Shown one piece after another: positions 1 through 6,376 of a stretch of 6,927 bases of DNA. Numbering within the stretch: the stretch's first letter is position 1; each line of letters begins with the position of its first letter. The stretch is from Pseudomonadota bacterium (GTDB taxonomy: Bacteria; Bdellovibrionota; Bdellovibrionia; Bdellovibrionales; JAEYZS01). The stretch covers positions 1 to 6,927 of the forward strand of contig JAEYZS010000003.1 of the NCBI GenBank assembly GCA_023427925.1. The letters run 5' to 3'. Under the pieces are notes generated by a model, which saw only the letters and a list, made by a program, of their open reading frames with translations, was not told the origin of the DNA and searched no databases. The position numbers and the translations under genes are program-made.

Positions 1-6
1 GCTTTA

Positions 7-1722
7 ATGTCTTATCAAGTGATTGCAAGAAAATACCGCCCACAATCCTTCCAAGATCTGGTGGGTCAGGATCATATAAGCCAAACTTTGATCAACGCAT
101 TGAAAGCCGATCGCTTTCCCCATGCCCTTTTATTTTCTGGAACTCGTGGCGTAGGCAAAACTTCTTCGGCCCGCGTCCTTGCAAAAACACTCCTTTGTCC
201 AAACACAAAAGATTTCAGACCCTGCAACGATTGCACAGCTTGCGCAGACATCACAAACGGTTCGCACATGGATGTGATTGAAATCGATGGAGCTTCTAAT
301 AATGGTGTCGATTCCATTCGCGAACTCCGCGACACAGTTGGATACATGCCATCGAGTGGTAAATTTAAAGTCTATATTATAGATGAAGTTCACATGCTTT
401 CGACGAGTGCGTTTAATGCGCTCTTAAAAACTCTAGAAGAACCGCCCGGCCATGTGATCTTTATCATGGCAACTACTGAGCCACAAAAAATTCCAATCAC
501 GATTTTATCTCGATGCCAGCGCTTTGACTTTAGAAGAATTTCTACAAGACTCATTCAAAATCATTTGGAAAAAATCTGCAAAACTGAAAATGTAACTTAC
601 GATCAAGAAGCTCTTTGGACATTGGCAAGGCTTGCCGATGGCTCAATGAGAGATTCACTCAGCTTACTTGATCAAGTGATCAATTTCACTAATGCTCAAG
701 TGACTCTCGAAAAAGTAACAGATGTTCTAGGCGTGACAGATAGAAGCTTATTGGCCGAAACTCTAAAATCACTTATTCACCGTGATTTACCTAGCATAGT
801 AACAACAATCGAAAAAATATTTTCCGCCGGGTACGATCCAGTCGTATTTAGCCAAAACTTGCTTGAAGAGATCAGACATCTACTTTTTGTCAAAGTGGCA
901 AACAAACCGACTGAGCTTTTAGATTTATCCGACGGCGAAATCGAGGCTTTAAAATCTCTCTCTACTTCAGTTACACAAGAGGATCTCCATTTGCTTTTTG
1001 ATATGTGTTTAAAAGGCACTCAAGACCTCGTTCGCGCGCAGAGTCCACGCATAGTTTTGGAAATGCTTCTTATGAGAATGGCTCAGGCACCGCGCATAGA
1101 AGATATCGAAAATTTTATTTCAGGAACCGGAACATCAACCGCTCCAATCACTCGTACTTCTTCAACAAGAGTAGATCATAAGCCCGTCGATGCTAAAACT
1201 GCAATCGAAGAGGCCTTGAAAGCAACTGATGCTCCTGCAAAAGCACAGCCTGTTGAAGTTAAAGTGACTGCTTCTGCCCCTGCAGGAGCAACTTTAGATC
1301 GGTCCATTCCTTTTGATAGAAAGAAAACTTTAACCGAAAATTGGTTAACGTTTATTCAGGCAGCAAAGAAAATCTCACCGCCCGTAGGAACTCAGCTAGA
1401 GCACTCTGCCCTTATCGCACTTGAAGATAATAAAATGGTTCTTAGCGTTTCTGAAAGTGAACCGTTTTTCTTTGATCAACTCAAAGATCCCAAGCAAGTG
1501 GCCAAGGTCAAAGATCTAGTGCAAAGGGTATGGTCTTTAGATGTCGTCGTAACGGTGCAGACTCATTCTGCTGATAGCGCCCTTTCACCACGCGCAGTCT
1601 CGGAAGAAATAGAAATGACGACAGCCCAGAAGACTCGCCAACAAATTGAAAATCATCCTGTGATTCAAAATCTTCAAAAAACTTTTAAAGGTAAAATACA
1701 AACCATCACTGACTTAAAATAA
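7..1722 (+). CDS. dnaX: DNA polymerase III subunit gamma/tau (clamp loader ATPase)
   Basis: This is the motor subunit of the clamp loader, which opens the sliding clamp and places it on primed DNA at the replication fork. The 571 residues begin with the family-typical MSYQVIARKYRP, which fixes the start although only six upstream bases are visible and no ribosome site can be judged. Visible motifs are Walker A GTRGVGKT (45-52), four zinc-ligand cysteines (C64, C73, C76, C79), Walker B with D126-E127, sensor 1 ATT (155-157), the arginine-finger SRC (168-170) and sensor 2 GSMRD (212-216). A helical collar (about 226-362) is followed by an Ala/Pro/Thr-rich linker (about 370-435) and a tau-type C-terminal domain starting near W446. 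The length resembles full tau of other bacteria. No convincing slippery heptamer for a short gamma form was seen. It is the first visible gene of the dnaX-ybaB-recR-mglA operon. Confidence 0.98.
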   Translation: MSYQVIARKYRPQSFQDLVGQDHISQTLINALKADRFPHALLFSGTRGVGKTSSARVLAKTLLCPNTKDFRPCNDCTACADITNGSHMDVIEIDGASNNGVDSIRELRDTVGYMPSSGKFKVYIIDEVHMLSTSAFNALLKTLEEPPGHVIFIMATTEPQKIPITILSRCQRFDFRRISTRLIQNHLEKICKTENVTYDQEALWTLARLADGSMRDSLSLLDQVINFTNAQVTLEKVTDVLGVTDRSLLAETLKSLIHRDLPSIVTTIEKIFSAGYDPVVFSQNLLEEIRHLLFVKVANKPTELLDLSDGEIEALKSLSTSVTQEDLHLLFDMCLKGTQDLVRAQSPRIVLEMLLMRMAQAPRIEDIENFISGTGTSTAPITRTSSTRVDHKPVDAKTAIEEALKATDAPAKAQPVEVKVTASAPAGATLDRSIPFDRKKTLTENWLTFIQAAKKISPPVGTQLEHSALIALEDNKMVLSVSESEPFFFDQLKDPKQVAKVKDLVQRVWSLDVVVTVQTHSADSALSPRAVSEEIEMTTAQKTRQQIENHPVIQNLQKTFKGKIQTITDLK

Positions 1723-1732
1723 GGAGCAACTC

Positions 1733-2056
1733 ATGAAAAACTTCCCAGGCGGAATGCAAAGTTTTATGCGTCAAGTTCAACAAATGCAGAACAAAGCAGA
1801 AAAAGTTCAAAATGAACTTAAAGAGCGAGAGTTTGACGGCACAGCTGGTGGCGGAGCTGTAAAGGTTAAGGCCAATGGCGCTTATCAACTTACTTCTGTT
1901 GTCATTGACCCTGCAGTTTTTAAAGACGGTGACGCCGAAATGCTACAAGATCTCGTAATCACTGCTGCAAATGATGCTTTGAAAAATGCGAACAAAACAA
2001 CTGAAGAGGAAATGTCTAAACTTACTGGTGGCATGAAAATCCCAGGCATGTTTTAA
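1733..2056 (+). CDS. ybaB: YbaB/EbfC family nucleoid-associated protein
   Basis: This is a small dimeric DNA-binding protein of 107 residues, the usual size for the family, which coats DNA and is almost always found between dnaX and recR. The N-terminal helix is rich in Gln and Lys (about residues 8-33). It is followed by the family core GGGAVKVKANG (39-49), the strand reading LTSVVIDP, a second helical stretch and the Gly-rich tail ending GGMKIPGMF. The start is well supported: AGGAG at 1722-1726 overlaps the dnaX stop and lies 6 bases before the ATG. The gene sits 10 bases after dnaX and 9 before recR, so translation is probably coupled. Its exact role is not settled in the family; a link to replication and repair is suggested by the conserved neighbourhood. 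Confidence 0.95.
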   Translation: MKNFPGGMQSFMRQVQQMQNKAEKVQNELKEREFDGTAGGGAVKVKANGAYQLTSVVIDPAVFKDGDAEMLQDLVITAANDALKNANKTTEEEMSKLTGGMKIPGMF

Positions 2057-2065
2057 TCAAAAATA

Positions 2066-2671
2066 ATGACTGAACTTAAATCTCTGCAAAGACTCATCAT
2101 TGAATTTTCTAAATTGCCGGGCATCGGTGAAAAGACAGCCCAAAGACTCGCCTATTTTGTCCTTAAAAAAGGAGAGTCTTTTTCGCAGCCCTTCACTGAA
2201 GCCATTCAAGATGTGGAACAGCAAATTCACACCTGTGAAAAGTGCTTTAGCTTTACAGAGAATGAAGCTCATTGCGACATTTGTCTCAACGAAAAAAGAG
2301 ACACTTCAAGGATTTGTGTCGTGGAAGAGCCTTTTGACATTATGAAAATTGAATCTTCTCAGGTTTTCCATGGGCAATATCATGTTTTGCACGGAACCAT
2401 CGCGCCTCTTGAGGGAGTACAGCCCGAGCATTTAAAAATTAAAGAGCTCATGGACCGTATCGATAATTCCTCAGGTCAGGTCCAAGAGGTCATTCTAGCC
2501 TTGGACGCAGATATCGAGGGCGACACCACCGCACTTTATCTCACCAAACTTCTTCATTCTCGCAACATTAAGGCCACCCGCCTTGCTTATGGAGTTCCAT
2601 TTGGATCAGATATTGATTATATTGATAAAAGAACCTTGGGTAAGGCTATCGAAAATCGGGTGGAGCTATAG
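2066..2671 (+). CDS. recR: Recombination mediator protein RecR
   Basis: RecR works with RecO (and RecF) to load RecA onto single-stranded gaps during recombinational repair. The 201 residues match the family length and layout. A helix-hairpin-helix around LPGIGEKTAQR (17-27) is followed by a four-cysteine zinc finger (C57, C60, C70, C73). The Toprim domain has VVEEP (85-89) and an acidic loop D147-A-D149-I-E151-G152. The C-terminal segment contains YGVPFGSDIDYID (175-187) and ends in NRVEL. The acidic loop reads D-x-D-x-E, where many RecR proteins have an NP-x-x-E version. The ATG lies 9 bases after ybaB and has no recognisable Shine-Dalgarno sequence, so translation probably depends on coupling to ybaB. 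The start is set by the conserved N-terminus. Confidence 0.97.
   Translation: MTELKSLQRLIIEFSKLPGIGEKTAQRLAYFVLKKGESFSQPFTEAIQDVEQQIHTCEKCFSFTENEAHCDICLNEKRDTSRICVVEEPFDIMKIESSQVFHGQYHVLHGTIAPLEGVQPEHLKIKELMDRIDNSSGQVQEVILALDADIEGDTTALYLTKLLHSRNIKATRLAYGVPFGSDIDYIDKRTLGKAIENRVEL
2662..2665 (+). promoter_or_regulatory. Ribosome binding site of mglA inside recR
   Basis: GGAG lies within the last codons of recR, 9 bases before the mglA ATG at 2675. It supports that start and implies that mglA is translated from the recR message. Confidence 0.6.
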
Positions 2672-2674
2672 CGA

Positions 2675-3265
2675 ATGTCTTTTATCAACAAGAATGCTAA
2701 AGAAATTCATTGTAAGATTGTTTTTTATGGTCCTTCTTTAGGTGGAAAAACAACAAACATTCAATGGATATATCAGAAGACTGCTACAGATCAAAAATCT
2801 AAACTCATTGCTTTAAACACAAACAACGAAAGAACTTTGTTTTTTGACTTTTTACCGCTCAATGTGGGTGATATTCGAGGGTACAAGACCAGGTTCCACC
2901 TTTATACTGTTCCGGGGCAGGTTGTTTACGATGCTTCAAGAAAGCTTATATTAAAAGGGTTAGATGGCGTGGTTTTCGTCGCCGACTCCCAAAGAGAGCG
3001 TATGGACGAAAACATCGAGTCTTTTAAGAACCTTCAAATCAACCTCAAACAACAAGGGTACGATATTGAAAAAGTTCCACTTGTCATTCAGTACAATAAG
3101 AGGGATCTTCCTAATGCAGTACCCGTTCAGGAGCTAAGACTTGCACTCAACCAATACAATTCTCCTGACTTTGAAGCTGTTGCCTCTGAGGGTGAGGGTG
3201 TCGAAGAAACATTTAAGACCATCGCAAAAAAGATCATCACCATTCTCAAGGGTAACGAAGTTTAA
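2675..3265 (+). CDS. mglA: MglA-type Ras-like polarity GTPase
   Basis: MglA is a small cytoplasmic GTPase that, when GTP-bound, marks the leading cell pole. It controls gliding and type IV pili in Myxococcus, and prey invasion in Bdellovibrio. The 196 residues match the family throughout: MSFIN start, Walker A GPSLGGKT (19-26), the intrinsic arginine finger R53 in NERTLFFDFLP, the TVPGQ switch II motif (78-82) with Q82, the run ASRKLILKG (87-95), FVADSQ (101-106) and the base-specificity motif NKRD (141-144). Catalytic residues are intact, so an active GTPase is expected. The P-loop has Gly at 23, where the Myxococcus protein has Cys. There is no signal or lipid motif. The gene starts 3 bases after recR. 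The GTPase-activating partner MglB is not encoded in the window. Confidence 0.95.
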   Translation: MSFINKNAKEIHCKIVFYGPSLGGKTTNIQWIYQKTATDQKSKLIALNTNNERTLFFDFLPLNVGDIRGYKTRFHLYTVPGQVVYDASRKLILKGLDGVVFVADSQRERMDENIESFKNLQINLKQQGYDIEKVPLVIQYNKRDLPNAVPVQELRLALNQYNSPDFEAVASEGEGVEETFKTIAKKIITILKGNEV

Positions 3266-3357
3266 AAAGAGATTGCCAATTGGAACGGCTACAACTTGAT
3301 CATTCTAAGTCTTATGCATCTATTGACGACTACCGCTGCTGATAATAGGAAAGAAGA

Positions 3358-4302
3358 ATGTTAGACATTAGAGATGAAATATTAAAATTAAAAAAAGAAA
3401 AAGATGCTTTAATTCTTGCCCACTTCTATGAAGACGGCGAAATTCAAGAAATCGCAGATCACGTTGGAGATAGCTATTTTCTTGCAGAAACTGGGATGAA
3501 AAGTAGCAACAAAGTTATTCTTCTTGCTGGTGTAGTCTTTATGGGTGAAAGCGTAAAAATACTTTCTCCAGACAAAAAAGTCTTGGTACCTGATCTCAAA
3601 GCAGGCTGCTCACTTGTAACCACCTCCCCTTTTGCAAAATACAAAGCATGGAAAGAAGATCATCCAAACTCTGTGGTGATGACTTATATTAATTCGAGTG
3701 CAGAAGTAAAATCCATTTCTGATGTTATCTGTACTTCCTCAAACGCAGAGAAAATTCTAAATTCGATTCCAAGGGAAAAAACCATATTATTTGGCCCTGA
3801 TAAAAATCTGGGAGCCTGGTTATCCAAGAAATTCGATAGACCAATGGAATTTTGGGATGGGACTTGTGAAGTCCACGTGCTTTTTACAGCGCAAGAGCTG
3901 TATAAATTAAAAACTGAAAATCCAGAGGCAGTAGTTATTGCCCACCCTGAATGTAACCCCGATGTCCTTGAACACGCAGATGTGATTGGTTCGACGTCAC
4001 GACTATTGAAAGAAGTTGAAACCAATCCCGCAAAGAAGTTCATAGTAGCAACCGAAGATGGAATCTTCCATCAGATGAAAAAATTGCGTCCAGAAGTTGA
4101 ACTTATACAGGCCCCAACAGGAACTCATTGTGCTTGTAATCAATGTCCTTATATGAAACTCAATACATTGGAAAAAATTCGAAACAGTCTTGCAACATTA
4201 TCACCTGAAATAAAACTTGATCCCTCAATTGTTGAAAAAGCAAGGATCCCGCTCCAGCGCATGGTGGATATTACCCAAGGAAAATCAGTATCTTGGAATT
4301 AA
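3358..4302 (+). CDS. nadA: Quinolinate synthase
   Basis: NadA is an iron-sulfur enzyme that condenses iminoaspartate with dihydroxyacetone phosphate to quinolinate, in de novo NAD synthesis. The 314 residues fit the compact form of the family. Three pseudo-repeated domains supply the [4Fe-4S] ligands: C84 (KAGC), C170 (DGTC) and C263 (NQCPYM). Likely active-site residues are present: H22 and Y24 (AHFYE), S39 (VGDS), Y110 and N112, T126-S127, H173, H196 and E198 (AHPEC), S212-T213. Additional cysteines C258 and C260 lie just before the third ligand. AGGAAAGAAG before the ATG is a good ribosome site. The upstream gap of 92 bases suggests separate transcription, but no convincing promoter was found. 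nadB and nadC are absent from the window. Confidence 0.97.
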   Translation: MLDIRDEILKLKKEKDALILAHFYEDGEIQEIADHVGDSYFLAETGMKSSNKVILLAGVVFMGESVKILSPDKKVLVPDLKAGCSLVTTSPFAKYKAWKEDHPNSVVMTYINSSAEVKSISDVICTSSNAEKILNSIPREKTILFGPDKNLGAWLSKKFDRPMEFWDGTCEVHVLFTAQELYKLKTENPEAVVIAHPECNPDVLEHADVIGSTSRLLKEVETNPAKKFIVATEDGIFHQMKKLRPEVELIQAPTGTHCACNQCPYMKLNTLEKIRNSLATLSPEIKLDPSIVEKARIPLQRMVDITQGKSVSWN

Positions 4303-4388
4303 CCTCGCGCTCCTTTAAAAAATGTTTATCAATTTAAGATAGTCTCTTAACTTTGGTCCAGCCCAACCGATAAGTCATTATACCTAGT

Positions 4389-4392
4389 GAGG
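4389..4392 (+). promoter_or_regulatory. Ribosome binding site choosing the ATG at 4399
   Basis: GAGG lies 6 bases before the ATG at 4399. An upstream in-frame GTG at 4387 has no ribosome site of its own and overlaps this one, so the ATG is preferred. Confidence 0.6.
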
Positions 4393-4398
4393 TTGGTA

Positions 4399-4809
4399 AT
4401 GATAAAATCAGCGAAAATGAAGGATCCGGGAAGAGTTGCTAAGAGAAAACAAGTTGGGTCAATTCCCATATCAAACTTAACCACGCTTTCTTATTTCGAA
4501 TCCATTGCTAGATTTGGGCACCTTATTGACGCTTCCTCAACTGGTTTTTTATTACAAATAGATCGTGAAGACTTAATTCCAAAAGGACTTCGACAAAACC
4601 TTTCTCTTGAATCCATCGAAGGCGAGCCCATTGTCCTAATGATCAATCCAATGCAGTTAGAGATCAATGGACACATTGCAAGAACTCGTTACATTGGGAA
4701 AGGGCAATTTGAAATCGCTATCGATTTCTCTCAAGACGCTCCTGAATACTGGAGAGAATGCCTTTTTGATCTTCTGCCAAGCTCGGTTGTATCTGAAGAA
4801 GAAGAATGA
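4399..4809 (+). CDS. PilZ-like domain protein, candidate cyclic di-GMP receptor
   Basis: This is a small, probably cytoplasmic protein of 136 residues that resembles a single PilZ domain. PilZ domains bind cyclic di-GMP and pass the signal to motility, surface or polarity machinery. The two nucleotide-binding motifs can be read: R-x-x-x-R at R12-R16 and D-x-S-x-x-G at D44-G49. The rest of the barrel follows, with the strand around INGHIARTRYIG, then FEIAIDF and a final helix WRECLFDLL. The spacing between the two motifs (28 residues) is a little longer than in the PilZ proteins I recall, so binding is uncertain. The tail is acidic (EEEE). The ATG is chosen over an in-frame GTG 12 bases upstream because of GAGG at 4389-4392. 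Its partner is unknown; mglA lies about 1.1 kb upstream, with nadA between them. Confidence 0.6.
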   Translation: MIKSAKMKDPGRVAKRKQVGSIPISNLTTLSYFESIARFGHLIDASSTGFLLQIDREDLIPKGLRQNLSLESIEGEPIVLMINPMQLEINGHIARTRYIGKGQFEIAIDFSQDAPEYWRECLFDLLPSSVVSEEEE

Positions 4810-4815
4810 TATAAA
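4787..4815 (+). promoter_or_regulatory. Candidate sigma-70-type promoter for the 4845-6376 pair
   Basis: TTGTAT (4787-4792) and TATAAA (4810-4815) are separated by 17 bases. The -10 box matches consensus at five of six positions, the -35 box at three. Initiation would fall near 4822, leaving a short leader with GGGAGAG before the ATG at 4845. It overlaps the end of the PilZ-like gene. A perfect TATAAT at 4841-4846 overlaps that ATG but lacks a good -35 box. Confidence 0.3.
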
Positions 4816-4844
4816 ATCTCTTTAATGGGAGAGCTAAAAATATA

Positions 4845-5555
4845 ATGACCTCCCTCGGAGGTTGTGTGTCTGTTCAAAAAGAATTTCTCGAACTCTTATC
4901 TATTCCCCACAAAAATCGTGATGAAAAATGGGAAGAAACCTTTCTACAGAAACTTCCTGATATTAATGTGACCTTGATGGCTCAAGCTCCTCAATCGGGG
5001 CCCGATCACTTTCCGTATATGTTTATCGAAGTCAAAGAAGACAGTACTGAGCCTGCCATCAAACTTTTAAAATGGATTTCAGAAAATGGTATTGGGCTTG
5101 CTGTTAATCCGACTAAGAACTATCCAGACTTTGTCCTTACTTATGGAATGGTTTGGAATTACTTCCGCTCTGGAAAATTTCTAGATAATCCCGTTCAAAA
5201 ACAAGAACCTCACGTTCACGGTCCAAACTGTAATCATGATCATAACCAAGGTGAACAAAAATCGATTCCAGAAGGAACCCAGTTTTTCGTGGGTGAACCC
5301 AGTGAAGGCTACCTACCTACGCCGATCCGGAATATCCTAAAAGAATTTTTAAAGCAGCAAGGAGTTATGCTACCGAAAGTCATTATGATTTCTCCAGATC
5401 AAGTAAATTTTGATCTCGCGTTCTCAGTTGAATCTTTTGGAAGCCCAAAGCCCGAAGAACATGAGGGAATTTTACAAGCTTTGTCATGGTTTCTACCGGC
5501 CCACTATAGCCTTGCATTTGTTTCAGAACAGGGTTTACCTTTTGTAGAGTTATGA
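4845..5555 (+). CDS. Unrecognised cytoplasmic protein with a His/Cys-rich loop
   Basis: I do not recognise this 236-residue protein. It has no signal peptide or membrane segment. Two apparently folded halves flank a hydrophilic insert at residues 115-140 with HVHGPNC and HDH (H123, H125, C129, H131, H133), which looks able to bind a metal ion. The N-terminal half contains FIEVKED and a stretch around GLAVNP; the C-terminal half has a helix around IRNILKEFLKQQ and ends FVSEQGLPFVEL. The start is uncertain. The ATG at 4845 has GGGAGAG about 11 bases upstream. An in-frame GTG at 4866 would give MSVQKEF and has GGAGG only 4 bases upstream, inside a small hairpin. The stop overlaps the next gene's start by 4 bases, so the two are probably translated together. 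Confidence 0.85.
   Translation: MTSLGGCVSVQKEFLELLSIPHKNRDEKWEETFLQKLPDINVTLMAQAPQSGPDHFPYMFIEVKEDSTEPAIKLLKWISENGIGLAVNPTKNYPDFVLTYGMVWNYFRSGKFLDNPVQKQEPHVHGPNCNHDHNQGEQKSIPEGTQFFVGEPSEGYLPTPIRNILKEFLKQQGVMLPKVIMISPDQVNFDLAFSVESFGSPKPEEHEGILQALSWFLPAHYSLAFVSEQGLPFVEL
4848..4862 (+). promoter_or_regulatory. Hairpin that can mask a perfect Shine-Dalgarno sequence
   Basis: ACCTCC (4848-4853) and GGAGGT (4857-4862) form a 6-bp stem with a 3-base loop directly after the ATG at 4845. The right arm is a full Shine-Dalgarno sequence 4 bases before the in-frame GTG at 4866. Folding would hide it and could affect which start is used. This may be a chance result of the codons. Confidence 0.35.
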
Positions 5556-6376
5556 AGTTATTCCCGTTATTATTAATTCTATTTACCCAAGTCTCACTTG
5601 CACAAAATCTTGTGGGTTACACTTTTTTAAGTGGCTCCAAGCAAACTCCTTTTCAATTGGCTCTATATCCATTTACCACCGACGGATGCTCTCGATATCA
5701 AGAGGGTCCCCAAGTAGACCCGACAAGGTGGGAGCACTGTTGCGTTTCACACGACGTTGCTTACTGGTTAGGTGGAACTGAAGATGAACGCTTAAATGCA
5801 GATATTGAACTTAGAGAGTGCGTTGCAGCCTCCGGTCACCGCACTCAAGCCCAGATAATGTACGCTGGTACTCGTCTCGGTGGTGGGCCATTACGACATA
5901 CCACATATCGATGGGGATACGGTTGGAACCGAGTTCGCGATTATCATGAACTCACCGAACAAGAAAAAGAAATGGCCTTCTCAATGTATGGGGAGAACTT
6001 AGTTGACCTTAAAAACGCTATTGATAATCGACAATACAAAATCGAAGTTCCTCAAAGCTACAAATTCGAATCACCGTTTGAGTATACTTTTTGTGAGGAA
6101 TCAATCATAAACCACCTGACTCCGCTTTTATCTCAACCGACGACAGTTGTCAGTCAGGCATTGTCCAATGGTGGCGGAGGTGTGCCTTTTTCAATAAAAT
6201 TGCAATTGGACTTATGCGAAGCTCCGCTGCTCTTTGTATTTTCGAAAAATACATCTTTATCGACCTGCAAAAAAGACTACGCTGAATCCGACCGTTACAA
6301 CAAGATCACACGAGTGGACATTCCTTCAAGTTGTAAAGAAAAACTTAAAATTCAAGAGTTACCATTCTCTTTTTGA
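5552..6376 (+). CDS. Secreted phospholipase A2-like protein
   Basis: This 274-residue protein probably hydrolyses phospholipids outside the cytoplasm. Residues 1-17 form a signal peptide (one Lys, a Leu-rich core, SLA cleavage before Q18). The mature part has DGC (44-46), a possible calcium loop, then CCVSHDVAY (63-71). This matches the secreted PLA2 signature CCxxHDxCY, with H67 and D68 as the catalytic and calcium-binding pair. The conserved Cys inside the motif is Ala here. ADIELREC (83-90) places D84 like the third active-site acid, with C90 nearby. Eight cysteines in the mature protein (46, 63, 64, 90, 181, 222, 239, 261) allow disulfides. Residues 130-274 are unrecognised and may be a family-specific domain. 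The start overlaps the upstream stop (ATGA) with only a weak AGAG. Activity is inferred from motifs, and the protein could have another role. Confidence 0.8.
   Translation: MKLFPLLLILFTQVSLAQNLVGYTFLSGSKQTPFQLALYPFTTDGCSRYQEGPQVDPTRWEHCCVSHDVAYWLGGTEDERLNADIELRECVAASGHRTQAQIMYAGTRLGGGPLRHTTYRWGYGWNRVRDYHELTEQEKEMAFSMYGENLVDLKNAIDNRQYKIEVPQSYKFESPFEYTFCEESIINHLTPLLSQPTTVVSQALSNGGGGVPFSIKLQLDLCEAPLLFVFSKNTSLSTCKKDYAESDRYNKITRVDIPSSCKEKLKIQELPFSF

Noticed and set aside
1363..1375. A-rich stretch in dnaX as a possible frameshift site for a gamma form
   Set aside because: The codons GCA AAG AAA ATC do not give the X-XXY-YYZ heptamer such as A-AAA-AAG, and no stable hairpin follows at the right distance.
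1675..1682. Six-A run near the end of dnaX as a slippage site
   Set aside because: It lies about 14 codons before the stop, so a shift would not produce a meaningful shorter product.
3276..3283. CCAATTGG palindrome after mglA as an operator or terminator
   Set aside because: Eight bases are easily found by chance, and there is no T run or matching promoter around it.
3323..3348. TTGACG and TAATAG as a promoter of nadA
   Set aside because: The spacing is only 14 bases, and initiation would fall almost on the start codon.
3684..4043. Open - strand frame of 119 codons inside nadA
   Set aside because: It mirrors the strongly conserved nadA frame and has no recognisable motif or ribosome site.
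4334..4350. TTAAGA/TCTTAA hairpin after nadA as a terminator
   Set aside because: The 6-bp stem is almost all A/T, and no T run follows it.
4845..4865. LGGC near the N-terminus of the orphan protein as a lipobox
   Set aside because: There is no positively charged start or hydrophobic segment before the Cys.
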